Notes: generated by a model from the sequence alone, not told the origin. Shown: positions 11,956 to 22,866, numbered from the stretch's first letter. The stretch is 64,000 bases of DNA from Agrypnia vestita (GCA_016648135.1 JADDOH010005133.1:1-64000); one strand, 5' to 3'. Made by a program: numbers and translations.

Positions 11956-13137
11956 AATGTAAACTAACTAAACTAAAAGTATCAAATTTGACGTATTGCG
12001 TCGATAGATCGTGCTCTTTCAAGGCGGGGTAAATATCGGATAAACAATGCACTTTTGTTACATTCGTCGCTAGAGCGAAGGGTTATGATAGAAAGAGACA
12101 ATCATACATTCTTCGATGTCGAACGCCAACTAAATGTATGAAAACACCCAGGCATTGTCGCTGTACACCGATCGCCTGCTATTTGTTTCGAAATGTTGAC
12201 TTACTTCTGACTTTCGACAAATGCTCGTATATTATTTCAGTCAAATTGTTATTTTACGTACAGAATTTAAAAAAAAATAAAAAATTTAAACCGTAATACA
12301 TAATGCCACGAATGAATTGTAGTACCGTTATTAAATTTGTAGTCACTGAAGTCTTCAGAATATTTCACATACTTATTATTGTACTGTTCCTTAATTCACA
12401 CTAATTAACGCTATTTCTATCGCTTTGATCACGTCTTAGTACAGTCTGTTAAATGTTCGCAAATAGAAACTTCTCGCCCCGGTATCCCTTTTCGCACTTG
12501 CGCTGGTATCACTATTGGTCGCATCGTGCTCGCTCTGATCGCATGTTGTAATATCACCTCTGAGATGTCGCGTACTTATCGCTACGAAATGAATTACCTG
12601 ACCCTGCGTTGCGTGACGCCTTTTATAGATAAATTCCTTCGAGAGATTTGTTCTAGAGTGTTCTAGACAATTCCAAATTAATGTTTCAAGTCTAATGGAA
12701 TGTATTATAAATTTCGAGAGGATGCGGGCATCGATGTCTGACTCTGCATTGCGTGCGTTATATTTGAGAGTTCGCGGTCACGGGTGACTAACCCCGCGTT
12801 GCGTGACGCCGTTGTATTGTTGTCAGTATTTAGTAAGTTCGCCATCTCGTTATAATATCGTAATATGTGGATCGCAAAATAAGTAAATGTTTGACACCCA
12901 CGCACGTGCGTGGCACGTAGTCACTGTCTTGTCTTTGACTAACATCTCGAATGTTATTTTCAGAATAGAATTTTAAAAAACATATTAATAATTCTGCAAT
13001 CGTTCTATATCACCGTCAAACATTCATGTCACTTTTTTCTTCTCCATTATATTATAAGCTCTTTAGATTGTGGTCATTAAGGTAGAAAGAAAAGAATTGC
13101 TCAACGCAGTAATCTAATTCTAATTCGTAAAAAAACT
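11956..13137. other. Intergenic, nothing recognised
   Basis: Contains scattered CTAGAA/TTCTAGA words and two near-copies of CTGCGTTGCGTGACGCC (about 12604 and 12796). No coding or RNA feature supported. Confidence 0.4.
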
Positions 13138-13675
13138 AACCCATAAAAAACAAGTTTTTATTTTACTCCATTTCTTTGTAAATTAAGTTTACCATCATGT
13201 AATTAAATAGGTGATTGACTGAAAATGAAACATGTCTAGATAAATATCTATGTCAGAAATCTCTAAAAATATATCTTTATTACTTTATTTCTTCCCAAAA
13301 AACCGAAGTGTGCTGTCATCTGTGAACCATTTGTCATATATTTTCAAAATTCGTAGTGAAGAACCTATTATATACCTACTGACGGAGTAATTCAAATTTT
13401 AAATATTCCGTAACGTTATCGGGCCGCCGTTGGTAGCTTTTGTAATGATTCCAATATGAAAAAACCATTAAAAATTTGAAAAATCCAAAATTATACCATA
13501 ATTATTATTATTTTTTAACAAAAATTTGATAGATCTTCTTGATCGTCGCCACGAGTCTGCTTGCAAAGTTTCAGCTCGATTGGATGACGGGAAAAGGGTT
13601 AAAAATCGATCCAAAATTTTTCGTCAAGGAAACAAGCAAGCAGACGCTACGAGTTAAAAGAAAGGAAGTAAAAAG
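13138..13675 (+). mobile_element. MITE family A, copy 1 (~540 bp)
   Basis: The left end has CCCATAAAAAACAAG then TTTTACTCCATTTCTTT; the right end has the inverse AAAGAAAGGAAGTAAAA. Further copies are at 36575-37250 and 37935-38476 (both inverted) and a truncated one at 63772-63940. A shared landmark is GAGTCTGCTTGC near the right end. The ORF that starts at 13539 lies across its end and is not a gene. Confidence 0.8.
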
Positions 13676-14127
13676 GGAAGAGACCCTTATTAAATGTGCT
13701 TTTACTGGGGCAAAATTGGATAAAATTCCTTTAACCACTTTCCTGGAATCAAATATAACAAAGAATGCTCATTTAATATCTATCTCTGTTTGATCTTAAT
13801 TACCGACGATTATGTAGATAGGTGCTATTCAATTTGTAATAGTTTGAATTGCGGAGTAAATTATAAATTGTATAGCCTTAATGACATAGTAATTTACTAC
13901 CGAATCATTATGTCCCATAAGTATTATGTAGATAACGTAAATAATTATAATGTCCACATGTATCACGTTTTGTTGCACGTCCTGTGCGTCACATTAATTC
14001 CCTCGGTAAGTTTGAAAATGGACTGCAAACATGTCTGCCAACGGGATTTTTAAATTTTGTAAAGTAGATTTCTAAGGGGAATCGTAAATATTAATATTTA
14101 TAAAATTGTCAGGAAATAAATATTTTT

Positions 14128-14622
14128 ATATTCAACTGTAAATGGTTACGGATATTTTATGCGAACCGTATGTTCTTCCGAGAGACAATTTTCTCGACGT
14201 TTCTTTGAAGTCGTATTCAACAGAAACGCGCCATATACCCAGATTAGTGAGGGAGTCCATTAAAATATACAAACATCCCAATTTCAATAGAGATGACAGT
14301 TACCAGCTATCAAGTATTTAGCGCCCTGTTCTCACGACCTTAATTCAACCTTTGAGAAACGTCGCAGTAAAATCCGCCGACGTAACTAGTACATATTTCA
14401 CACTGGCCACCTCTATCGTAGAAGAAGTGAATACTCCACAACAAAGTGCATATAATTTACGCCCCCGGAAACGAAAAAATTAATCAGTCCGTCCTATACT
14501 TCCTCGGGTACAGGTCGTTCTCCTGATGATGTTGAATACGACTTCAACGAAACGTCGAGAATCGTCTCTCGGAAAAACATACGATTCGTATAAAATATCC
14601 GTAACCATTTACAGTTAAATAT
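14128..14622. mobile_element. ~495-bp element with ~95-bp terminal inverted repeats
   Basis: The left arm begins ATTCAACTGTAAATGGTTAC and the right arm ends with its inverse. The arms match for about 95 bp and include TTGAATACGACTTCAA and GTCTCTCGG. The ~300-bp middle has no supported ORF. The right arm contains CTGATGA, a small stem and CGAAACGT (see findings). Confidence 0.8.
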
Positions 14623-16093
14623 GTCTAACGACTGTAATAGTAATAACCTTAACTATTTAATACATATTTTTAATTTTTCATCACATTTATAAAATAACTA
14701 AATAGATGAGGGGTACAAAAGTTCCTCCAGAGTCAAAGATTCCCGAAAGATTTTCGACAACATGCAGGTTAAGAATTCGTGCATATTAAAATCATTTGGT
14801 AACACGTCTAAAAACGTGTTGCCAAATGAAAATGAAATGAAATGAAACGGTAAGAGTTTTGAGTAGCAAGGACAGACAGAGGGAAAGCGAGCAAAGATTC
14901 AGCCTCCTACAAGATGGTTACCAAATAAATATTTAATAGGATCCTCTTTAAACGACACGTTCAAGACCGGGAGGAATGGAGAAGTCTTGTGCTTCAAGCC
15001 CCAGACATTTCAGGAGGCATTAGCATTGTTTACGCGATGAAGAATAATAATATTTTTCTTTTGTTCAGTTCTGATCTTTACGTAATTTGTTTCATTGAAA
15101 TAAAAATAAAATACGTTACTACATGCCCCGGTCAAATAGAGTTAGTACGGTTAGAAATTTTAACAATTTTGAACAACATAAAAATTTTGACAGTCGTTGT
15201 TGACATTTGGTGTGATCTGTGATCATTATTATTCAAGCTCTCTTGATGTATTTTATTTTTCGATACTTCCTGCTTTCCTGAAGAACCTTTGGAATTAAAT
15301 TTACCTCAGAAAAATTCTCGGAAAATCTCTGACCGTACGTTCATTCATTATTTTTAACGCAGTATCCCCCTTTAATAAATTATCTCGTTAGGACTTAAGA
15401 TGAAATCTTTTTAAAATACTGGTTAATACAAACCGATGGTAATATTTCACCATGTAGAATATTCTGTGTATCCTAATAATGGTTCTCTTTAATTTAAACT
15501 TAATGTTAATCTTTTCAGTGATTGCTCAGTCGTTTTATTTTGACAAACGCAAGTTCTATGTGTTAAGATATCCAATAATAGGTAATAAAACTTCATTTGA
15601 TATAATATATAATTATTTTTAAAAAAGGGTGAAACATTTACTTAAAATATTTTTCTTTAAATTGAGTGCAAGAAAATCCCTTTTTAAACGTGAATGTTTA
15701 TATAAGATATATGAAAACAATAATGATATTCTATCATGTTGGTATTTCGTCATTTTAATACATTTGAATTACGAGAACAAAATAATGAGGTTTATCATTA
15801 TCTCAGAATCCTTATTTTAGAAAGGAGCTTACACTCGGAAATATGGGAAATTATCGTTATAGCCATAAGTTAGCTATCGCTAGTATTACCGTGCGACCAT
15901 AATTTATATGGACTAAGCGTATTTTAGAGGGCTGATATATTTCCTGATTAAGTTTTATTTAGATTATTAAAAATATTTCATTATTTTTACTGTTAAGTAA
16001 TTGTGTTATCTCCACTTGAGTTTTTAAAATTATTCATTTTATTTTTTCACTACTAGTTTCGAGAAAATTAGAATCTCTACGACAGGTTAAGAA
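14623..16093. other. Intergenic, one hairpin
   Basis: A perfect hairpin CATTTGGTAACACGT / ACGTGTTGCCAAATG sits near 14792-14828. The frames at 14989-15222 and 15629-15820 are Ile/Lys/Phe-rich, as expected by chance from AT-rich DNA. No gene supported. Confidence 0.4.
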
Positions 16094-16101
16094 GTATCAT
16101 G

Positions 16102-16557
16102 TAGGGAATGCAATCCCGAATCCGCGAGATCTCGAGGCATTTTACGAGATCAATCCCGAACCGAAAAATCGGACGAGATTATCGGGATTGATCAACATTT
16201 TTTACTTGTGTATATGTCTATTGAGCTTTTAGTAAGTACTTAAAACTTGTCACGTTCAAATAATGAAAGTAGCTTTGATTAATATGCTGTATTTTATGAA
16301 CTTAACATAGTAATAAAAACTACTAATAACTCTACATTGACTGCTTGGAAAAACGCCTATAAAAACTTGAAAGTGATGATTAATAATGAATATTTTATTA
16401 AATATTCTGATATAAAAATGCAAGGCATTGTCGTTAATTGCTTTTCAGCTCTATAAACAACAAAAAAACACAAAAATATTCGGGATCCCGCGGGATTGGA
16501 AATTCTAATCTCGAGGGATCCCGAAAAGGCAATCCCGACCCGGGATTGCATTCCCTA
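16102..16557. mobile_element. hAT-type MITE with 8-bp TSD
   Basis: TIRs TAGGGAATGCAATCCCG and inverse GGGATTGCATTCCCTA define a 456-bp unit. The flanks are GTATCATG (16094-16101) and GCATCATG (16558-16565), an 8-bp direct repeat with one change, the hallmark of the hAT superfamily. Subterminal CGAGAT/ATCTCG and GGGATCCC words repeat. No transposase is encoded. Confidence 0.88.
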
Positions 16558-16617
16558 GCATCATGATTCTTCACCTTTAGTTAGATTGCCCTGAAATAGA
16601 TATCCCTTCGAGAGGGG

Positions 16618-17130
16618 CTGGGCAGTCTACTCTTGAGTTGGCTGCTATGATAGGCGCGTGTTACGTCGTTAATTCAGTTTATTAAAATTTAGCTTATAAA
16701 ATGAGCCTGAGTCACGAAGTCACACTGGTGTTGCTGGATGATATCTCGCTGCGATAATTGATCATTCCAGGTACAGTAGCCGGCAAACATCTTGAAATTC
16801 TACGGCGTAGTGGGGGGAAATTTGCGCATCTACCTTTCCACCAACGAGACCCAAATTTCGTCTTCTGCGCATTCCCCCACCACGTCAAAGAATTTCAAGA
16901 AGTTTGCCGGCAACTGTAGAGGAGAGTAATGGCCTAAGGTCGTTTAAGTATATTTGATTCTTCTACTCTGTTATTTTGGATGACATGATTTTTACGAGAT
17001 TTCCGATTAGGAATTTCTAAATAGTAATAGGTACTGAAGTATCGTGAAATTCTGATGGACAAAATACATTTTTGGATTCAAAAACATTTTACATTTGAAA
17101 AGATAATCCCCGTCTTCAGTAAGCAGAGGC
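16618..17130 (+). repeat. Duplicated block, copy 1 (interrupted by a MITE)
   Basis: Apart from the inserted element at 16774-16916, this block matches 23325-23765 in the same orientation. Landmarks are CTGGATGATATCTCGCTGCG, GTCGTTTA then GTATATTTG, and GGATTTCTAAATAGTAATAG (GGAATTTC here). Neither copy has a supported gene, so it is an old duplication or a dispersed repeat. Confidence 0.7.
16774..16916. mobile_element. 143-bp MITE with TA target duplication
   Basis: TIRs CAGTAGCCGGCAAAC and inverse of CAGTTGCCGGCAAAC lie between TA dinucleotides (16772-16773 and 16917-16918). The paralogous block near 23487 reads straight through as TTCCACGTAGAGGAGAG, an empty site, which fixes the insert boundaries. 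Confidence 0.9.
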
Positions 17131-17360
17131 AGCAGGCTATGAGGCTAGATGCCAATATTTTACTAGACTATTTTTATTAACAGATAAACATTACTTTTTA
17201 AAACGCTATCACTGGGATGCAGTTTATCGTGTATTTTTCATGAAAGTTCAGAGAAAGTTGAGCAAATAGTAATCCTATATCTGAGAGAAATTCTTATAAG
17301 ACCCATCAATTGCCCTTGAATTAATTGTAATAAGGATCTGATTCAAAATGTTATCTTTTC

Positions 17361-17362
17361 AG
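17361..17362 (+). promoter_or_regulatory. Probable splice acceptor before the zinc-finger exon
   Basis: The pyrimidine-rich TTATCTTTTCAG ends at 17362, 40 nt before the start codon at 17403, suggesting an upstream 5' UTR exon that I could not locate. Confidence 0.45.
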
Positions 17363-17402
17363 ATTGGAGTAATCAACGGTTCATTCTTGCAAACCTAAAA
17401 TA

Positions 17403-18518
17403 ATGGAATCAAATATTTTTACTTTTGACACGGACACCATTCAAATCAAAATTAAAAATGAGATATATCTACAAGAAAATAGGGCACATCTAACGGACCA
17501 TTTCAATAATACAGGAGCGTCTGTCATAATTACAAAAGTCGATCCGCCGGAAATACACCGTGAGACAGAAATATATATAAAGAAAGAATTGGAGTCTGAA
17601 GATGTCAATAGTTATGATATTTCTCCATTTGAATCCAGTGTCAAGTCGCCCACAATCAAGGCTCCCTCGAAAAATTTTATGAAGATAATACAACCAATGA
17701 GAAGAAACCTCAAACCGCCAGACGCGAAGCCAAAGCCGCACCATCGTAACACCAACTACGGCTGTGATGTGTGCAGCTACAAGACCAAACTCATCGGCGC
17801 CATCAAGGCGCACATGCGGACTCACACGGGAGAGAAACCATTCAAATGTGAGGAGTGCGAGTATCGGTGCACCATGAAAAGTAGCCTGAAGCTGCACACG
17901 CGGAGGCACACCGGAGAAAAGAACTTCTCGTGCGATCAGTGCGCGTACCGCTGCGCCGACAAGGTGGCGCTCACGCGGCATAAAATGATTCATTCGGGAG
18001 AGCGTCCGTATACTTGTCCCTACTGTCTATACATGTGTAAGGACGTCGGCAGCCTCAAGAGACACACTATTATCCATTCTGGAGAAAAACCTTTCGTGTG
18101 CGACATTTGCCAGTACCGTACGACCGATAATGGCCGTCTTCGATCGCACAAACGTGTGCACACTGATGAAAAGCCATTCACCTGCGGCATATGCGATTAC
18201 ATTTGCAAACGGAAATGCGAACTCAGACGGCACAACATGATTCACACCGGAGAAAAAAAATTTCAGTGTGACATTTGCACATATAAGACGCGGTTCAAGA
18301 CGCACCTCGACGATCACAAGTATCGTCACACTCGAGAAAAGCCGTATGCATGTGATATATGCGACTTCATCACCAACACCACAACCAGTCTGAAGAAGCA
18401 CTTGGTAGTACACAATGATGAAAAACCTTTCAAATGTGAGGAGTGCGCGTATGCGAGCAAGCAACCGCAGGGCCTCAAACGACACCACTTGAAGCACCAT
18501 AAACCCAAAGATAAATGA
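17403..18518 (+). CDS. C2H2 zinc-finger protein, nine tandem fingers
   Basis: A 371-residue protein, probably a nuclear DNA-binding factor. Residues 1-118 are polar and acidic with no clear SCAN, ZAD or BTB domain. They include IKKE near residue 59, which fits the sumoylation consensus. From residue 119 to the C-terminus run nine contiguous C2H2 fingers joined by TGEKPF-type linkers (HTGEK, HSGER, HTDEK, HTREK). All show CxxC and HxxxH spacing; the last ends HHLKHH. The ATG lies in AATAATGG, preceded by a likely splice acceptor. Everything from the start codon is in one exon. AATAAA at 18677-18682 could be its poly(A) signal. Codon use is more GC-rich in the fingers than in the N-terminus. 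No orthologue can be named from memory and no target gene is known. Confidence 0.88.
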   Translation: MESNIFTFDTDTIQIKIKNEIYLQENRAHLTDHFNNTGASVIITKVDPPEIHRETEIYIKKELESEDVNSYDISPFESSVKSPTIKAPSKNFMKIIQPMRRNLKPPDAKPKPHHRNTNYGCDVCSYKTKLIGAIKAHMRTHTGEKPFKCEECEYRCTMKSSLKLHTRRHTGEKNFSCDQCAYRCADKVALTRHKMIHSGERPYTCPYCLYMCKDVGSLKRHTIIHSGEKPFVCDICQYRTTDNGRLRSHKRVHTDEKPFTCGICDYICKRKCELRRHNMIHTGEKKFQCDICTYKTRFKTHLDDHKYRHTREKPYACDICDFITNTTTSLKKHLVVHNDEKPFKCEECAYASKQPQGLKRHHLKHHKPKDK

Positions 18519-18676
18519 TGAGAATGGTGTTCGGATCGAGGATAGTCAACCTAGTAGCGCTAGAATGTTCTGTGAAATTAATGGGAGTATTAGTCGGAAG
18601 CACTTCGCGGTACATAGTACAGAAGTGTTGCACGTTTTGATAGTGAAATAATGTAGAAGAACGATTCTTAAATCTT

Positions 18677-18682
18677 AATAAA
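18677..18682 (+). terminator. Candidate poly(A) signal of the zinc-finger gene
   Basis: AATAAA lies 159 nt after the stop codon in an AT-rich 3' flank. It is the first canonical hexamer downstream of the ORF. Confidence 0.5.
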
Positions 18683-19023
18683 TTAAAAATTTTAAGACTT
18701 TCTACCAAATTATTGTTTTTATCTTTATTACGGATGAAAAATCTAATGATAATTTGGATTATAAAGATATGAGAAGCATCGTTAATGATGGTAGATTTAG
18801 CTTGGAGGACGTATTAACAAATTGGTGCACTCCTTGAAGCAGCGACATGACAAGCCTGCAGTTGATGGCAAATAGAATGATAATAAATATGGCAAAGCTA
18901 AAATCGTTTTTTAATGTTCAAAACATTTGTGACATAACCCTTCCGATCATTTTTAGACACCTTTCAGCATTGCTTTCATATTTATATCAAATTGGATTTA
19001 TTTATGATTTAAAACAGATTATT

Positions 19024-19127
19024 ACATAGATTTTTACGTTCTCCACCAATCAGATGATCCGTTTTCGTAAAAATCTATGCTTTAATCGAACGCTTACTTT
19101 GATCGAACTTGAAACAACCGGGCCTTA
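19024..19127. mobile_element. Truncated copy of the 1464-1613 MITE
   Basis: Carries the ATAGATTTTTACG core, GATCCGTTTTCGTAAAAATC and the terminal GAACTTGAAACAACCGGGCC then TTA. The left third is missing. The spurious ORF 18847-19029 ends inside it. Confidence 0.85.
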
Positions 19128-19139
19128 GGCACATAAGTA

Positions 19140-19335
19140 CAGTAAAAACTCCATTAATTCTAAGCCAAGTAATAATCGTGGTAATTTATAATTCGAAACC
19201 ATTTTTAGCCCCTTTCGACGTAAATCAATACATTTTAGTTCACATATTTGATTTTTTTAAATTAAACAAAATTGAAAAAATACTTTAATTTTTTTTTTTT
19301 GCAAATGAGAACAACAAATAAATGTAAGTTTTATT
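19140..19335. repeat. Dispersed AT-rich repeat, copy 2
   Basis: Reverse-complement match to 3220-3280, with AGCCCC(T)TT...GACGTAA and ATCAATACATTTTAGTTC as landmarks. Ends uncertain. Confidence 0.5.
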
Positions 19336-19444
19336 TATTTATTTATTAATAAACACCCTAGTGGGGACAAGAAAATTAAATTGAAATGATTTTTATATAC
19401 CTAACATAAAACACGTTTTACGTAAATAATCAAAAATAATAGTA

Positions 19445-19740
19445 TAAATAGAACATATTTTAAAATAAATGAACAATACAGCCCTAAAACAGGCCAGCCT
19501 AGTTGGGTAGTTACATATTTTGTTATATGATTGTATGATAAATTATTATTGTATAATTATATTTGTAATGTAATTTAATGTAATGTTATGTTAAACAAAA
19601 AAATAAATATAAAATGTAACGATATAAATGTAACAATATAAAATAAATGAAAAATAGAAATGAACAATATGTATATGTAAACGATGATTAGAACACAAGC
19701 AAACAGTAATAATTAGAGACCTTTAAAATAAAGGTAATTA
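19445..19740 (+). mobile_element. Probable LINE 3' UTR relic
   Basis: ACAGCCCTAAAACAGGCCAG then TAGTTGGGTAGTTAC, followed by AT-rich sequence and several AATAAATA words, resembles the 3' UTR of jockey/CR1-like elements. No coding part remains. Confidence 0.35.
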
Positions 19741-19794
19741 AACCAATATACCAGATAAAAAAGATCTTACCTATAAAAATCAATGTCTATTTGT

Positions 19795-20563
19795 CTGATC
19801 TTTAAACAAATCTACACCGTTTGTCCGATTCGATTAAAATTTTGCATACTTATGCTTTAGGACTCGGCGGGTAACATAAAATTTTCCCCCTATTCTTTTA
19901 CCCCTTCCCCTCCCTCTGATATATTTTCGATGCATATCTGTACCGTTCAACTGATCGGACTCAAAATTTGGAACCTTATTCTTTAGGACTCGGCGGGTAA
20001 CATAGGCAATTCATACATTTCCCCCCTATTATTTTACCTGTTCCCCTCCTCCTGATATATTTTTGATGCAATTTGTATCGTTTGACCGATAGGACTCAAA
20101 ATTTGGAAACTTATCTATAGGGCCCGGTGGGTAACAAAGGCAAAATTCCCCCCTTATTCTTTTACCCCTTCCCCTCTCCCCGCTATATTTTCGATGCAAA
20201 TCTGTACCATTCAACCAATCTGACTATAATTTGGAAACTTATTCTTTAGGGCCCAGCGGGTAATATAGGTGACATTTCCCCCTATTCTTTTACCTCTTCC
20301 CCTCCTCCTGATATATTTTCGATGCAAACATATACCGTTTGACCGATCGGACTCATGTCACTTGCAAATTTATTCTTTAGTACTCGGCGGGCAACAAAGG
20401 TGACATTCCCTACCTTCCATTTTACCCTTCCCCCCCCCCTGATATATTTTCGATGCAAATCTATACCTTACAAATCGAACCTTTATTTATCCTCATTTTT
20501 TTTTTTTCAAATTTATTTTCAACTTAATCCTTAACCCGTGCAACGCCGGGTACAAACAGCTAG
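19795..20563 (+). mobile_element. Helitron-like element with internal ~130-bp minisatellite
   Basis: About five and a half tandem units of 128-136 bp are present. The landmark GATATATTTTCGATGCA recurs (with small changes) at about 19918, 20054, 20182, 20310 and 20441. After the array, the sequence ACCCGTGCAACGCCGGGT forms a 5-bp stem hairpin (20534-20551) followed 8 nt later by CTAG (20560-20563) and T. That matches the Helitron 3' end (hairpin, CTRR, insertion before T). The 5' end was not located with certainty. Non-autonomous, with no Rep/helicase. Confidence 0.65.
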
Positions 20564-20605
20564 TAAATATATATAATTCATGGGGAACAAAACATAAGTA
20601 AAAAT

Positions 20606-20845
20606 TTAGGCCATTAGACTGTAATTAATTATATTGGTGTACTCTAAGTCTAAGTAATTCTTTAATTCGGGTATGCTCCTACAATGAAAAATGACAAATT
20701 CCGAAAATTTGTTTCCGAGGCGATGCATGCGTGTTAACGGTGAATTTAATGTATCGTTATTCCTGTGGGTCCCTACAAAGATCACTTCATGATGTCTCGG
20801 TATATTATACGAGACCATCTGAATCAGTTCAGGGCAGTCCAACAT
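20606..20845 (-). mobile_element. LINE ORF2 extreme C-terminal fragment
   Basis: The frame reads VSYNIPRHHEVIFVGTHRNN then NSPLTRMHRLGNKFSEFVIF. The NSPLxRMxRxxN box is a common ending of jockey/R1-like ORF2 proteins. It is isolated, with no reverse-transcriptase motifs nearby on this strand. Confidence 0.55.
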
Positions 20846-21019
20846 ACTTTTAATAATTTTAAATAAATTCTAAAATGTGCAAGTACTGTATTAGGGAGTT
20901 TTAGTTGGTGGGGGTAAATTGGCGTGTGGGAGAGGCAAGGGAGGGAACACCGTTAATAATGGTGACTTACATGGGGCTATTATTTTGTTAATTATATTGA
21001 TATTTGATTTTTAAAAAAT

Positions 21020-21270
21020 TTTGTCAATTGCTAAGGTTTCGAGAGCAGGCAATTTGAAAAATTTGTTAACATTAGTGTATTTAAAGGTAGATTTATCTTT
21101 TGTGAAAGTGTGGCCAGTTTCTAACAAGTGGTTAGAAATTCAGAATAATTATTATTTCTCAAATAATCCTATCCTAGTTTTGAAGTTTCTCGTGGTCATT
21201 CCTACATATTGTGCATCACAATCATTGCATTCTAATGTATAGATACCACTTTTTTCCCATTTATTTGTAT
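21020..21270 (-). mobile_element. Penelope-like element GIY-YIG endonuclease fragment
   Basis: On the minus strand from about 21258 the frame reads KSGIYTLECNDCDAQYVGMT then TRNFKTRIGLFEK, the conserved GIY...YVG start of the Penelope endonuclease with its Cys pair. After two stops it continues as NHLLETGHTF, another family block. Stops and lost sequence make it a relic. The small ORF on the plus strand here is its shadow. Confidence 0.8.
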
Positions 21271-21715
21271 AGTAAAATGCTGGAGAAATTGAATCTGGTA
21301 AAATGTTAGATACTTACTTTTAAAGTTAAATCACCAGTATAAAGAATTTTTTATTATAAATTGCAAATTGCAGATTGCAATTACATTGATTGAAGTTATC
21401 GCCATTATAAATGTATTTTTTCGTAAAATTGTTTTTTTTTCTTTTTCCACCAAAAATAATGTTACATAGTAAGTGCCAACAAATACAAAAAAAAGGTTTA
21501 CAATTTTTGGTAAATTTCGCAAAAGCATAGTTTTCTTTTACCTTCAATTTTTAATTAACCGGGCTTTGCATAATTCAAAATGTTTTTTGGGTCTCTTGAA
21601 TTTCAAATTAATGAGGTTCAACTGTGTATGGGAAAATTATTTATGATAGAATAAAGAATGTAGAAATAGGAGAGACTGTAAAGCCGATCTTGGTGCAGTG
21701 AATAGAATTCTTTTT
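21271..21715. other. Intergenic, nothing recognised
   Basis: AT-rich. The two overlapping minus-strand frames at 21326-21547 have no recognisable content. A short echo of the 3023-3420 repeat lies at 21545-21625. Confidence 0.4.
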
Positions 21716-22080
21716 CTTCTTCTTCTTATTCCTCAGTCTTTTTTCCTCCACTGCTGGATATAGGCCTCTTCCATTTTTCTCCACTCATCTCTGTTTCTCC
21801 CTCCTTCGCATTCAGGTTCTTCCTGCTTGCTGGACTATGTCATCAGACCACCTTTTGGGAGGTCTTCATTCGCTTCTATTTTTTGTCCAGGGCATCCACT
21901 GTACGATTCTGGGTGCCCATCTAGTATCCTCCTGTCAAGCTCTTTGTCCAGCCCACTGCCATTTTAATTTCGCAATACAGTCCATAATAATGGCAACTTT
22001 TGTTCGGCGTCTTATTTCCTAATTTCTGATTTTATCTCAAAAGCTCACGCCAAGCATCTGTCTTTCCACGTTTAGAGGGA
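21716..22080 (-). mobile_element. LINE ORF2 C-terminal fragment
   Basis: Minus-strand reading gives, with shifts, the tail box LGVSF...IRNEIRRRT...KVAIIMDCIAKLKWQW and the EEWRKMEEAYIQQWRKK-like ending. This is the same type of tail as in 34268-35000, but a different copy, heavily decayed. Confidence 0.65.
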
Positions 22081-22131
22081 GAGATAGAGTGTGACGTAAA
22101 AACATTTTATATTAATTAAGGATAAATTATA

Positions 22132-22160
22132 GAAGTCTCACAGAGACGAAGCTTATTTAT
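22132..22160. repeat. CACAGAGAC family, isolated end
   Basis: AGAAGTCTCACAGAGACGAAG matches the terminus of the elements at 9090 and 44695. No matching right end was found within 500 bp. Confidence 0.4.
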
Positions 22161-22866
22161 GTGTATATGAGAAAAGTGGATGGAAATCTCTTATATGGTA
22201 TATTCTCTGTAAAATTCCCTATTCATCATTAAATAAAGTTTTTAGCAAAATACTTTCTAGACTTCCATTTAATATAAATAAATCTCAGGGCTTACAACCT
22301 GTATGACTTTACATTTTGTACTAATTAGGAAGATAACACATTACAATAATTAATACCTACGTTAGAAATCACTCCACTGTCCTCGCCATGGCCAAATATT
22401 GCAAATTTGATTTATTATCTTAAAATGGAGTTTGAAAGTTTGATGTGAGTAGAACAAAATATGTAATTATGTATATGTATATAATAACTTGACCATTTTC
22501 AATACTTTTAATATCACGTGTTGAAAGTTTAAACCTCATTATCTCGAAACTAATGCAATGTCAAAAAGGGATGATATATATCATATGAGTAACAGATGAA
22601 ATCAAGAGTACAAGTATACACAGGTATAATAAATTCCACAATGGGACGGGAGAGAAGATGGAATGGGGATGAATCTGGATCTTAAAATCTGAAAGACAGT
22701 AATAAAAAATGTATGTAATTACAAATTGAGATCTGAATGTATCGTAACGTTCAATTTGATCGCAACGATTTTGGTGTTGAAAGAAGTGGATGGAGGCTCT
22801 GTAGATAAATAGATTATATTTGAAGTTTGTATCGCAGTGTGTTAACTGCCGGTGGGGACAGTTCTG
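22161..22866. other. Intergenic, nothing recognised
   Basis: No supported ORF, RNA gene or shared repeat was seen. Confidence 0.4.

Noticed and set aside
13539..13793. 84-codon frame, possible small protein
   Set aside because: Lies across the right end of MITE family A; the same start recurs in other MITE copies.
20029..20214. 61-codon minus-strand frame
   Set aside because: Translation of the Helitron minisatellite.
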